64,000 nt of DNA. Origin: Pteria penguin (lineage: Eukaryota > Mollusca > Bivalvia > Pterioida > Pteriidae). The stretch is taken from positions 7,205,430 to 7,269,429 of the forward strand of contig CM068581.1 of the NCBI GenBank assembly GCA_035048485.1, read 5' to 3'. The notes under the pieces are model-generated. The model was not told where the DNA came from, did not search any database, and was given only the letters and a program-made list of their open reading frames with translations. Made by a program: the position numbers and the translations under genes. Position 1 is the stretch's first letter; each line of letters begins with the position of its first letter. Positions 1-10,969 of this stretch are shown piece after piece.

Positions 1-300
1 CTCGTGTTTTACATTAGAATAGGATTACCATGCTGGTGTTTTACATAAGAATAGGATTACCATGCTGGTGTTTTACATTAGAATAGGATTACCATGCTGG
101 TGTTTTACATTTGATTAGGATTACCATGCTAGTGTTTTACATTAGAATAGGATTACCATGCTAGTGTTTTACATTAGAATAGGATTACCATGCTAGTGTT
201 TTACATTAGAATAGGATTACCATGGTGGTGTTTTACATTAGAATAGGATTACCATGCTGGTGTTTTACATTAGAATAGGATTACCATGCTAGTGTTTTAC
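1..300. repeat. 32-bp tandem repeat, about 9 copies
   Basis: A 32-bp unit (core GTGTTTTACATTAGAATAGG, then ATTACCATGCTG/A) is repeated head to tail from the left edge of the window, so the array may continue outside. Copies differ by one to three bases. No spacers separate the units. The unit's start, CTAGTGTTTTACA, is also the terminus of the palindrome that follows directly, so the array and the palindrome probably belong to one element. Confidence 0.95.
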
Positions 301-431
301 AAAAACTGACAGGGTGTTAGTGAATTCCTTCTCAGAAATATCTGTTTTGCCGCTCAGCATATGCCATGCGGTGAAACTCAATTTCTGACTAGGGATTCGC
401 CGACACCCTGTCAGTTTTTGTAAAACACTAG
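289..431. mobile_element. 143-bp fold-back (palindromic) element
   Basis: Positions 289-317 are the exact reverse complement of 403-431 (29 bp, starting CTAGTGTTTTACAAAAACTG). Pairing continues imperfectly inward to about 340/380, so almost the whole segment could fold into one hairpin. There is no open frame. It looks like a short MITE or the terminal palindrome of a larger non-autonomous element whose internal repeat is the array at 1-300. The family is not identified. Confidence 0.8.
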
Positions 432-518
432 CACGATAATCTCGATTTGCATATTCTATTATTAGAAATTAGACAACTAATTTTGATTATATTGTAACAG
501 ACATTTATACTGTACTAA

Positions 519-727
519 TCATAAATACCAAAATAAGGGCACTCCATATGAATAAATACCAAAATAAGGGCACTCCATATGAATAAATACCAAAATAAGG
601 GCACTCCATATGAATAAATACCAAAATAAGGGCACTCCATATGAATAAATAGGAATGATATTTATACTGTACTAATCATAAATACCAAAATAAGGGCACT
701 CCATATGAATAAATAGGAATGATATTT
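519..727. repeat. 31-bp tandem repeat with a secondary duplication
   Basis: The unit AAATACCAAAATAAGGGCAC plus TCCATATGAAT (31 bp) occurs four times from 521. A flanking piece (ATTTATACTGTACTAATCAT) then recurs at about 659, followed by a fifth unit. Growth therefore involved both unit slippage and duplication of a segment including the left flank. Confidence 0.92.
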
Positions 728-1007
728 GATGAAAAAAACAACTACAGGTATCTTGCATAGAACATTATTGTAAAGTACCATTGTATCTGCTACAAAAATG
801 AGGGAAGAGGAGATTATAAAAAATCAATATAGAAAATGTGATCACACCCCTGTCCTCTGACCCATGGTTGAGAACCAAATTTGCAGATGCAAGTCTAGAC
901 TACATATCTGACTAAAGTAAACTATAAGTAACTTTCCATGTTGAATAGTCTTTGAGGAATAGCAATCACAAACTATTCTATATAATGTCCATGACCCTTG
1001 TTAGGGT

Positions 1008-1098
1008 TTTAATTGATTATTGTTTTACGTCACTCCACGAACCTGGCCCTCCTCATCACAAGTTGAGCACCATATCCACTGGGCTACACCGGCTTCCC
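1008..1098 (-). mobile_element. tRNA-derived SINE, family 1, internally deleted
   Basis: Read on the minus strand, a tRNA-like A box (TAGCCCAGTGGATATGGTGC) and a B-box core (AGGTTCG) are followed directly by the family tail (GTGACGTAAAACAATAATCA). The middle body seen in the copies at 2020-2214 and 59130-59403 is missing. No function is expected; it is a retroposed fragment. Confidence 0.7.
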
Positions 1099-1432
1099 TT
1101 TTTGGGCCCCAGATTCAAGGACAAGAATCAAATTCACATAAGCACAACTAAACCACATAAATGTGATTATCACTGCTTATACATTTTGAAATGTTTTATA
1201 CTTGAAGATCTACAAACACATCTTCAGCTTTGTTCCATGTTTTTCATTTGTTACTTCTTTACTATGATTATTTCATATTGATGGTTACTACCAGATTCAG
1301 TGGTCAAGGAAACCATAACACTAGGAGAAGACCTCTTATCTTGACCAGTTACACTGGCTGATAATTTCACTTGCATGGTTGAGGACTGAACCAAGATAAA
1401 TAGAAACAAGAGAACACCTGACTTAAAGTACA
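1099..1432. other. no recognisable feature
   Basis: AT-rich sequence between a SINE and a small tandem repeat. I see no conserved open frame, splice-site pair or repeat. Confidence 0.5.
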
Positions 1433-1526
1433 GCCTTTTAGTCTACTCAGGACATCCTTTTAGTCTATTCAGGGCATCCTTTTAGTCTACTCAGGACATC
1501 CTTTTAGTCTACTCAGAACATCCTTA
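1433..1526. repeat. 22-bp tandem repeat, 4 copies
   Basis: The unit CCTTTTAGTCTACTCAGGAC+AT is repeated four times with single-base changes. Confidence 0.9.
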
Positions 1527-2019
1527 AACAAGAAACCACAGAATATAGTATGGCCTTATTGCTAAACTATATTTAGATAATCATATAAATCTAATCTCAC
1601 ATGCAAAGTACTAAGTCTCTAGTTTTTTTAAGTTTGGAAATTTTGTTTCAACCAGAAACATAAAATGAATGTTGACAAGCAAACAGATGGACAGATATCA
1701 GAGTTATATTTTTTTCAGGTGTCAGTCATTCAGACTAATACTAAACACAAACTTGTCAGTTCGAAAAGAAACTTGTCAGTCTGAGTTCAATTCTTACAGA
1801 CTCATTCACTTTCATGTGCAGCAAATTGCTGTTTATTGGGCTGCAATGTATGATATTATAATGTTTATTGTCTATGCATGAGAAGCAGATTTCTCATGGT
1901 CACTGATTGAAGAAAATCGGTGAGTTTTTAGAACCTGAAAGCGATTTGGTGTTTTGGGCTGAATTTATTGGTACCAGCTTCAATGCGAACAGTGCATGTC
2001 ATCTGCATCATGCATTGCA
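1527..2019. other. no recognisable feature
   Basis: AT-rich sequence without a supported gene. The open frame across 1907-2263 is antisense to the SINE that follows and is not a gene. Confidence 0.5.
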
Positions 2020-2214
2020 TACCAATTTAGACCTTTGCAACGGACCCTCCCGAAGCAGTGAGGGATCTTTTAGTACCATGCCTACCATGACACGGGACCT
2101 CGGTTTTTACTGTATCATCCGAAACACAGAATACCGGTATGTCCAGGGCAGGAGTCGAACCTGGGACCTCACAATTACGAGCCGAGCACCTTATACACTA
2201 GGCCACACCAGCTT
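2020..2214 (-). mobile_element. tRNA-derived SINE, family 1
   Basis: On the minus strand the element begins with a tRNA-like head. The A-box region is near 2180-2210 (TGGCCTAGTGTATAAGGTGC) and a perfect B box (GGTTCGACTCC) lies near 2151-2162. The family body follows, including CTCACTGCTTCGGGAGGGTC and TTGCAAAGGTC. The tail is missing. The body matches the copies at 56193-56299 and 59130-59403. Internal pol III promoter elements are intact by eye, but the copy is 3' truncated. Confidence 0.85.
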
Positions 2215-2415
2215 TGAATCTTTTATAGAAAATGCATCACAATGCAAACAACAAATACATTAAAGATAAATATTTTATATGAATGATATTATGATAAGTA
2301 TCTAAATGTATCATTCATGTTACATCATCTTCAGTAATATTCATTGTAATGAAAAATTGTTTTCACACATCTTTTGAAATATTAAGAATGAAAATTTGTA
2401 CACAACTTTTAAAAT

Positions 2416-2535
2416 AACTACTAGTGAGATTGTCCAGGATGATACAAAGTCAGTAAATTTTATACTGGCCAGACATTGCCGAACTTGATATGAGATTTAC
2501 TGGCAATGTATCATCCTATACAACTCTAGTAAGTG
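2416..2535. mobile_element. small fold-back element
   Basis: AGGATGATACAAAGTCAGTAAAT near 2436 is mirrored by a reverse-complement AGGATGATACATTGCCAGTA ending near 2516. Outer ACTAG/CTAGT blocks extend the pairing, giving an imperfect hairpin of about 115 bp with no coding content. It is a MITE-like palindrome of unknown family. Confidence 0.6.
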
Positions 2536-3420
2536 ACCATGTACACCAACTTCGTCTCTATTATTCTATCAAAAACTTCATTTGGAAATAATTTCTGACA
2601 ATACATGAGGTTATGAAAGATAATACTTAGATTACGATAAATGTAAGAAGTCGACACAAAATGTTGAAGCATTTCCGAAAAACTAATATCATACTCCAGT
2701 ATGGAAATATATATAGTGCAAAATGGTAATCTTAAGGACCTATGTCACCTTGATGATCCAGCCCAAATAAAAAATCTTGTAGGGGACCTTGAGAACTTCA
2801 TATCAGTAAAGTTTTACAAATTCCATTTAGCCATTCTGACGAGGAAACTCACAGATGTATAGAAGTTGTGACTTCGGGGAAAATCTTTTACATGCTGAAA
2901 ATGGTAATACAAAAAAAAAAAATCCAATCATGATCATTTTTTTATCAAATTTTTATAGATTGTCTAAATCACCTTGGCCTCTTGTGTGGGCAAGTTCTTA
3001 CTCTATAACTAGGATAAACTTAATTTGAACATTTATTGAAACTCTAGAAAGCAGGATTAGCAGAAAGTTTGACTGTTACATAATAACAGTATGTGGATAC
3101 TATAATTATATCTTTGATTTAGAATAGGGAAGTACAGTGCACCAAAATTTTCAGTTTTTTTCGGAAATTAGCTTTGTTTGGTTAACCAGTTGGGAATTCT
3201 GGATTTCAATTCTGTTCAAGATGAATTTTTGTGTTTGAAAAACAAAGCAATTGTGTTTATTAAAACATCTTAGAATATTAAAATTTTTCAATTGACATAT
3301 AAAGTATCATTGATCTAGTTTGAAGAGCTGAAGCAAAAATTGTGGAGTCGAGAAGTGATCAAAACTGTGATCAGGTGTTGGGAGAAAGTCTATATCATTA
3401 TGATATCTAGCCTTAGTAAA
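2536..3420. other. no recognisable feature
   Basis: AT-rich sequence. If the exon candidate at 3426-3635 is real, this stretch is the start of its intron. Confidence 0.4.
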
Positions 3421-3425
3421 CTCAC

Positions 3426-3635
3426 CTGTTCATTAGATGGTTTGTGGACCACTGGAGTCCATGCACTATTGTGAGTTTTCATTTTTAATGTGACATATTT
3501 ATCCATTTCTCCAACCACTTCCTGCTTCCGCCGTGTATTTGAACCCAGAATTTTCTCATCGTTTTTTGTTAAAAGTCGTGTAGAAACTCCTACTTTCTTA
3601 GTTTCCTTTTGTTCTTTGTCTAAAACCTCCATCAT
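3426..3635 (-). CDS. candidate first coding exon, unknown protein
   Basis: This is an open frame of 70 codons on the minus strand, from ATG ATG GAG to a glutamine codon. It ends exactly at CAG|GTGAGT, a perfect match to the 5' splice-site consensus, in phase 0. The frame has an in-frame stop just upstream of the first ATG, and a TATTGCAG possible acceptor lies about 40 bases before it, so it could be the first coding exon. The peptide is polar and rich in Lys, Glu and Thr (starting MMEVLDKEQKETKKVG). It shows no domain I recognise, no signal peptide and no membrane segment. No continuing exon was found between here and the left edge. It could equally be a chance open frame; only the frame/donor coincidence supports it. 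Confidence 0.3.
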
Positions 3636-3660
3636 GCATAATAGTGACTGTTCTTACAAC

Positions 3661-5900
3661 TCAACTCTGCAATATACAAGTGTACCTTTTATGATTTATC
3701 TTTTACATAACTCACCTGAGCACAGTTTACTCCTTCACAAATACATGTACCTGAGCGCTTGAAAAAATTTGCAGATAGTATGTATATTCTCCTTTTTTTA
3801 TTATTGTGCTATAACTACTGACAAATAACTGTAAACTTTTGATCAATTCATCAACCTTAAGGATGTCAGTAAAGGCCATATTAAACAAAACAAAAATATT
3901 ATAAATCTCAAAAAAATCAAATCAGGACATAAAATTATCAATTTAATCTTGAAAGTCATAGATTCTAATGATTTACAGTAAAGAGTGCTCTGCAATCTCT
4001 TTTGCTGCAAAATGAAAGGAAAACGGACAACGGACACTGGACTAACTTTGACAATACATGTAGCTCACTTCAGCCTTCGGCTCAGGTGAGCTAACAAGGA
4101 ACATGCATTTTGCATAGTGACATCTAGCTTACAAAGCAAAACCGAACTGCTGTGTGTTCAGACTGCTGAAAGCTGAGAAAGCCACTATGCAATACTATCT
4201 TACGCACAAATGCAATACACTATGCAATGCAATAAGAATATGTAATATTGATAATTAAAGTATCACTGCAAAATTACCTTGCATTTCATTTACATACTGT
4301 ATCGCAAATGAGGTGAAAAAAGGTCTTGATTTACATTTACACATATTCTCCCTCATTTTTGGCAATTCTCCCTTATTTTTGAGAAAGATCTCCCTCATTT
4401 TGGAACTCCGAGGTTGACAGGTATGCTTTGCTTTCAGGTTAGTCCTGCAATGCAAGACCCTGTTCCTCTATTTACTTGCTGTTTGGAACAGGTCTTGCCG
4501 GTAGTGCCTGCCATTACATGTAGTTCCTTTCTAAGCGATTTAGTAAGGAAGAAACATGGGGGTGTATGTAAATAAAAAGAGGTTGCCAGCTGAAATGCAA
4601 CATGAATTACACAGATCATTAATCTAACTGCCACTTAACTTGAAATATTGAAAAATAATCCAAAATGTACAATAATTATGTTCACATTATTTTGAGAAAA
4701 ATCAAATATGGAAAAATTCCGAGAACACATTCCGAACTAAAATGAGCATATAATTTTCAGACTGAATTTCACAAAACGAATAGATTGTAGATTTATCTAG
4801 AGCTATTACTTACTCATTGATTAGTCCATTAATCATATCAATATAGCGAGTTTCTTTATACTTAAGTTTTACCTATCTAATTCATTTTCTGTCAATTGCA
4901 ACTTGAGCATACGTGAACGTACATATATTTCGTTATGCTAGAATTTTGAAAAAATTTTAGAAATTCAATTGTCTTTTCAAAACATTGTTTTAACAGATGA
5001 TATACAATATTTATCCTTGTTTAAACCTGAATTAACAGAATACGTGACATTCATAAGGTAAGGATTAAAATAATTAAACATCATTTAACCCAATTCTGAG
5101 CTTAAAAGCGCTGTGCAAGAATTTTTGTCTGCAACACTGTTGCCATAAAGAGTATAATGACCCCACCGATATGACCTCGCCCTTGTCAGCGAGGTCTTGT
5201 TTATAGGACTACTGTCAGGTCTAGAGCCTCACCTGGTGCAGGATCCTGGGGCGGAGAACCGACATATTTTTGACTGGATTGTCCTGTTACCCCAAGATTC
5301 ACAAATTGAAATTGATGGTAAAACTGACTACAGCCTTACAGGACTACATCTAAATCGACAATTCATTTTGGTCTATTATTGCAAAACATGCGAATGCAAA
5401 TAATGTCCTATACGGGGCCGTCCTATACATTGAAAGGCATCTGAAAACAAGGGGCAGTTATTCTCAGTAAGATGTATCAGACAATAATTTTACTAAGATC
5501 TGGGATTACCTCAAAACCATACCCGCCATTTGCAGACTTTCTAGCAGCACTGCGCAGGCGCAAGCGTTGTGTTGCTAGCACTTGTCACAGGGAGCACTCA
5601 TTACTGAAATTTCTTTTGGTCTTGGTCACAAAAACGCATAATTTAGACTGGAGTTACCTGTTCTTGCTTGCTATCAATACGATAATGGGCAAGTCGTTCA
5701 AAGAACAATTCGTTATATAAGAAAAAAGACAAAGTTCTATTAGAATGCTGGGGATTTGCATTTTCCTAAAATCCTAATTAAATTCTTATAAAATTCATAA
5801 AAATTACTACCCTCTCTGCTTCAGTATTTCTCTAAGAGATATCTAAAAATATTCATTTGCCCGGATTTACGGGAAAACCGAGTACAATAAATGCTTCTTG
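3661..5900. other. no supported gene; scattered repeat remnants
   Basis: At 4069-4094 a short AGCTCACTTCAGCC...GGCTCAGGTGAGCT palindrome is a remnant of the terminus of the large 'AGCTCACC' family seen at 26 and 39 kb. At 4340-4410 the phrase 'CTCCCTCATTTT' recurs three times. A segment near 5645-5672 (GGAGTTACCTGTTCTTGCTT) is repeated in reverse at about 51220-51250. Nothing else is recognised. Confidence 0.5.
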
Positions 5901-5925
5901 TACAACTTTTAACGTAATTTGACTG

Positions 5926-6548
5926 TGACGTCACAATGCAAACATTAACGTCATAATTAACACCCAAGCCAAGGAAAAGTAGCATTGTTACAGCTTCTGA
6001 CGTTACATATTACGGAGATTAGCGACTGAAAAAATCCACGGAGTTATCATGATAAACAATCTCAATTCAATAAACCTCAGATTAAAACACTCATTCAAAT
6101 ATTGACATAAATGCTTTGTGATTCTATAATTTTCAGGATTCATGAGATTTTTTATGGAATTTGCATTAAAATTACCCAAATATTACCGCTTAAGTGACCT
6201 TAAGTAGTAGGATAATAGGAAATGTTTCTCATCCTCCACTTCATTTAAGCAGAATTTGCAAAATCTATTAGACTGTGGAATTGGAGGTTTACAGTAGATC
6301 GCCAGATCCAATTCTAACCACGCCTATTACGTAGTTCCATTGTGACGTCATTATCAAATTCATGTTTGACGGGCCATTTATTTATGACCCGATATTGAAC
6401 AAGTGTGCCAAAATATGTGATGTCGGGCATTTGACGATCACTCAATACACCGTTCCACTTTCGTCAAAAGTCAAGCACTTTAGCGCAAAATCTGACTATG
6501 ATGACGTCATGCAAGGTTGGACAAGTCCGACATTTGATTATGACGTCA
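5926..6548. promoter_or_regulatory. cluster of four TGACGTCA (CRE-like) palindromes
   Basis: Exact TGACGTCA octamers occur at 5926-5933, 6343-6350, 6502-6509 and 6541-6548, with a near match (AACGTCATAA) at about 5949. TGACGTCA is the full cAMP-response element bound by CREB/ATF bZIP factors. Whether this is an enhancer or simply the sequence of a repeat family is unknown. An open frame at 6362-6757 overlaps the cluster but has no recognisable domain. Confidence 0.3.
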
Positions 6549-6550
6549 TA

Positions 6551-7570
6551 AGTATAACAATCAAAAATCCGCTAAACATCGCTTTCTATGCTGAAAAGTG
6601 GAACGGTGTATACGCGAGTTTCGAGATACTGATCTGGACCGAATTTTTTCGAATTTTACGCTCTCCTCGTGACAAAGGTGGGACATGTTTACATCTGTCT
6701 CAGTGTAAAGTTAATGACCCGCTCTATTTAAACGCTAATAAATCGATAAATACATGAAGGATAATAATGTTTGTATGTTCAGATAGATTTAAAAAATAAA
6801 ACTGAAAAAAAAATTGAGTTTACTTAATCTTTTAGGGGCGGTTTAGATCTTCAGCTCAGTACGGTGGAAAGTTGGCTTCTGCAAAGAATTATAAAAATTA
6901 TCAGGGAAAACATAATACATGAACATCTAGGATACTTCATTTTGACAACGTTCAACAAATTAGTGTTAGTAGTTTCATTGAAAAATTGCTTGTAATTCAC
7001 AATTACCGAGATATCCTTTACTATAAAGGCCTAAATGTCTGGAGAGTCCCACCTTTACCCTCTTATGTCTTAAGGAGCACATAAAAACCGAAAATTGACG
7101 GTCCGATTTGTATTTCGAAACTGACGTATTGAGGGGATGTGCACATTCTTGAGTATACATGTAATTTAATAATAATGTGCAAGTGTGACGGCTTTAATAG
7201 CAAGTACTTAACAAGATGTTGTTTATAAGTCCTTGGCCACTTGGATTGCCTCACCGGCAGGTTAACTTTATCGGGAATGCGATCAAGTGCGTTTGGCTTC
7301 AGACCCCTAGACCCTTGGTTCGATCTCTCGTCGCTACACGTTATACTGCGAAAACAAAAGTTCAGGAGCAGTCATTAAAATTTTATGTAGAGGAGGCAAA
7401 ATTCGACCATGATCGAGTTTTCTAACAACTATTTGATTTTTTTTTAATGTGAAGAAATAACTGTTAAGCAATAAAATAATGACTGCTACCTTGTTCTTAA
7501 CCCAGATTGTTGTTGTGTAGGGCTCATAACTTTCTTCGCATTGACAGTTGCAAATAGAATTCACGTGTTA
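6551..7570. other. no recognisable feature
   Basis: I see no repeat or exon that I can defend. Confidence 0.4.
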
Positions 7571-7571
7571 T

Positions 7572-7926
7572 TAGTCCCCCACCGGCGAAACAGTTGGGGA
7601 CTATAGGTTTCCACTGTCTGTTCGTCTGTCTGTTTGTCATGCTGTTTTTCCGGACTTTTCTTGGCCATGCTTACAGATATCAGGCTGAAACTTGGAAGCA
7701 ATTTCCCCATGAGGAGTTACAGATCAAGTTCGACTTTGGTCAGGGTTGACCTACTTTTTTCCAGAGTCATTGCCCTTTTTCCAAAATCAGTTTTCCGCAC
7801 TTTTCACGGTTATGCTTACAGACATCAAGCTGAAACATGGTAGCACAGAAGTTTCCACATGAGGAGTTACAGATCAAGTTCGACTTTCAGCCCGTTACAG
7901 ATTTGTTGAGACCGGCGGGGGACTTA
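7572..7926 (+). mobile_element. 'AGTCCCCCACCGGC' non-coding repeat element
   Basis: The segment opens with AGTCCCCCACCGGCGAAAC and closes with GACCGGCGGGGGACTT, so its ends are inverted repeats. Inside, a block of about 95 bp (GCTTACAGATATCAGGCTGAAAC to ATCAAGTTCGACTTT) occurs twice, at about 7645-7737 and 7791-7887. The opening is followed by a CTGTCTGTTCGTCTGTCTG run. I recall the design as a common bivalve repeat family; it encodes no protein. Confidence 0.75.
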
Positions 7927-8199
7927 TATATTGCTATTAACTATTAAGATGTATATAGAAAGACAAAATGACAACAATAGGTCCACATGTTCGATCACAT
8001 TTCCGATCGTATTTTACAAGAAAACTCTTTTAGAATTCATATAGAAGAACTAAATTTGTATTAACGCTAACGATAAACCCCGAGTTTTACCCCAAGTGTC
8101 ATGGCCAGACCCCTCGGGTATCATGTATTCCAAATTTACTTGTTTGAAATCCCATTGTTTAAAGACAAGGTCCTATTTGACCACTGTAAAGCTAAGTGT

Positions 8200-9627
8200 A
8201 ACTTCATTTTCAGCATTGATAAAAAACGATCTTCCAACTACGTATTGGCTTCCCATATTGCACAAAACTCTATATAAATCACGTCTATATAAAATTCTGG
8301 TCTCTAGTCATTGCTCTACAACTATGCTTTCTAGATATATTACCTCCGCTCTTACTGCAGTTAATGACCATGTTATCAAGTACTTTAATACTGTAATGCC
8401 GTCTTTAGCAATAGTAATGCCAATTACTTTTGGTCTATCAAAAATTCTGACGAAGTCATTGAAAAATTCCGCTTGAGAAATTTTAAGGCAAATAACGTTT
8501 CCTCTTTTGATTTTTCGACAGTATATAACCTCTCTATCTCATGACTTAATCAGAACTAAATTGTTGTCTCTCATACGCTGGTGTACCAACAGAGAGTCTA
8601 CTGTCCGCGCCACTCACTTTGTAAACCGAAAAATCTGGATTTTCTCTTATTTATCTTTAAAATAGTTTTACAAAATTAATATCAATCGACAGATCTTGTT
8701 TAGTCGTAACTTTTGGTGTATGTTATATATTTCTACGAAGAAGCATTCGTATTTTATAGGGAAAAATCATTTTATATAGGGCGTTTTCTATGTTAATTTT
8801 GACGTGACGTCGCCGATGTTTTAAAACATTTAGTCTATGGAAAACGTCACGTCAAAATTTAACATGGAAATCGCCCTATCTAAAATTGATTTTTTTCTGT
8901 AAAATATGAACGCTTCTTCATACAAACATATAGCATACACCAAAAGTTACGATTTAACAAGATCTATCGAATGGTTTTGCCTTTTTGAAATTATTCTGAA
9001 GATGAATAACTGAAAATCCAGATTTTCCAGTTTCCAGAGTGAGTGGCGCGGACAGTAAATCATACCTCTGTACTTCAGTTACAGTTCAGTTCAGTTTTCT
9101 CTAACAAACAATATGATAATTATAAATACTGGACTTGTACTGAGTTGTGCAATGCCATCACATTTTTGATGGATAATATTTATGTAAAATTTAATGGCAA
9201 GACTTATCAACAGATTATTGGGATTACTATGGGCACTAACTGTGCTCCCCTTATAGCAGATTTATTTTCATACTGTTACGAGAGAGACTTTATGCATTCT
9301 ATTCAAACCTCTAAATGTTTCGACCTTATTGATAAGCTCAATGACACCTCTAGATACCTCGATGATATTTTAGCTATCGATAACCCTGAGTTTGAAAACT
9401 ATATTATTGACATTTATCCATCTGAACTTCAATTAAACAAAGCCAATACTTCCGGCCAGGAAACGTCTTTTTTGGACTTAAATATTAAAAAAGTTAACAA
9501 CAATATTCATACCAACACATATGATAAACATGACGATTTTGGATTTCCTATTGTAAATTTACCTTATCTAGATGGAGATGTCCCCAGACTCCCACCATAT
9601 GGTATTTATATTAGTCAATTAATTTAA
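8200..9627 (+). mobile_element. Penelope-like reverse transcriptase relic, interrupted
   Basis: Recognisable pieces of a reverse transcriptase lie in order. LPTTYWLPILHKTLYKSR is near 8235, followed by an FDFST block near 8505. After the nested element at 8601-9055, a frame at 9056-9627 carries GITMGTNCAPLIADLFSYCY (9217-9276), the catalytic YLDD at 9355-9366, SFLDLNI and YDKHDDFGFPIVNL. The same family recurs at 54120-54832. The MGTNCAPL/YxDD architecture and the hammerhead-like motifs beside the 54 kb copy point to a Penelope-like element, though the clade was not tested. The reading frame changes across the nested insertion and the N-terminal half has several breaks. The C-terminus stops abruptly at 9627, where the 3' end of a LINE in opposite orientation begins. 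It is non-functional. Confidence 0.8.
8601..9055. mobile_element. 455-bp fold-back DNA element with TA target duplication
   Basis: The termini are inverted: CTGTCCGCGCCACTCAC at 8601 and its reverse complement ending at 9055. Pairing continues through most of the element; for example GGGCGTTTTC near 8778 is mirrored by the block ending near 8878. TA flanks both sides (8599-8600 and 9056-9057). Removing the element and one TA rejoins the reverse-transcriptase text on either side, which confirms insertion. TA duplication fits a Tc1/mariner-mobilised non-autonomous element; no transposase is encoded. Confidence 0.85.
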
Positions 9628-10960
9628 ACTTTTATTTCCATTGAATGTACACGTTACAATATGCAAGATATAATATAACAGATTTGAAAACAAGAAGCTT
9701 AGTACTTATATTAATTCATCTCTCTTAATATGATGAACGCAGTACTTAGATAAATTACTACGAAGACATACACAAGTTGGAGATAAAATAATTACAGTTG
9801 ATGACAAATTTTATATACAAACATTAATATAAATATGTACAAGAAAATAATAATGGATACTAGTATATAGTCAAGTTAAGCAGTTTAGAGCAACCTGGAA
9901 GATCGATAAGATCTATAGCAGTCTAATTTGAAGGAACAATTGTAAATTTTGAATTGACAAAGTATTTATCAATAATAAAACATATACGAACTCTAAAACA
10001 CCATTACGTACTACTGAAAAATAGAAACAACCATTGATATAGGGTAAAGGATACATGTATCAGTGGCGGATCCAGGATTTCCGAAAAGGTGGGGGCCAAA
10101 TAGGTATTAGCCAAATTTCTCAGCAATTTTGGTGCAAAATCTGGATTTTTATCAGTAAATATGTGAACAAAGGGGGGGGGGCTTCTAAATCCGCCACTAT
10201 GTATGAATCGTCAAGTAAAACGCTTGGACTTTTTAAAAACTCGAGAACTACACAAAAGGTATATTCATTTGTGTTATTACGGGATAATGCGTTTCCGTAT
10301 AAAAGCGTATGGATGTTTTTATCATGTAGTAGACTGATTGTTTGTGAACGGATTTCAGCATAAAGAGGACATTCGAGAAGGTCATGTTTAGTATTTTCAA
10401 TTCTTCCACATTCACATAAGGAGTTGTTAATTATTATTCGTTTATAAAGATGTGCATTTAATGAGTTGCATTCAGTTCGGAGTTTTAAATGAATGATTTG
10501 GTTTTGTCTTGAGGCTGACATAAAGTAAGGAGGAGGGGGTCTACGATCTTTGTTAAGATAATTTTTAAATTCTGGTATCGAAGGGTTGTCACGAATCACG
10601 AAGGGGAGATCATTCCACGCATAGATTACAGAAGGAAGAAAAGAATTACGATACGAAGTTGTATTACATAAAGGTGGGATAAGGTCAGACTGGTTCCGAG
10701 TATTTCTGCCATGTACATCATGAGGGTGGGAGGGACGAGATTATTAAGATATTCGGGGGTAGTTCGGTGATACATTTTATGAAACTGTTTGTGTTTATGA
10801 CGACGAGATTGAAGTGTTTTCCCATCCTGTTTCTCGCAAAAGGGATTAAATGTAAAGATGATGGATAAATCCAAACCACAAATCCAAAAATCATGAAACC
10901 ATAGGACATACAAAATCAGTGAAAATGAAAAACAAATGGAAAATAACAAAATATGTCTAC
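9628..10960 (-). mobile_element. LINE 3' part: ORF2 C-terminal domain and 3' UTR
   Basis: On the minus strand from about 10850 the text reads as the end of a LINE ORF2. SRRHKHKQFHKMYHRTTPEY and LNNLVPP are followed by SIPEFKNYLNK (frame 10120-10599), then a Cys/His cluster CECGRIENTKHDLLECPLYA, typical of the C-terminal zinc-knuckle-like region of many LINEs. The 3' UTR runs to about 9628 and holds an AATAAA signal next to the end. The element is 5' truncated, as usual for LINEs. It abuts the broken end of the Penelope-like relic and carries a short MITE at 10062-10198. Motif text suggests the same broad LINE group as the copy at 14.5-19.8 kb. Confidence 0.75.
10062..10198. mobile_element. 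short 'GGCGGATCC' MITE
   Basis: Terminal inverted repeats AGTGGCGGATCCAGGATTT and AAATCCGCCACT enclose about 137 bp with a G-rich run. ATGTAT flanks both sides. It lies inside the LINE C-terminal sequence. Related copies are at 13108-13281, 44402-44592 and 50025-50142. Confidence 0.75.
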
Positions 10961-10969
10961 TTGAAGAGC

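Noticed and set aside
1..300. CRISPR-like array
   Set aside because: The 32-bp units follow each other without spacers, and the context is eukaryotic.
1907..2263. 118-codon open frame
   Set aside because: It is antisense to a SINE, and the B box of that SINE lies inside it.
3843..4634. Several 60-70 codon minus-strand frames
   Set aside because: Short, unlinked by splice signals and overlapping repeat-like phrases; typical chance frames in AT-rich DNA.
6362..6757. 131-codon open frame overlapping the CRE cluster
   Set aside because: No domain, no splice signals, and composition like its flanks; kept only as a note.
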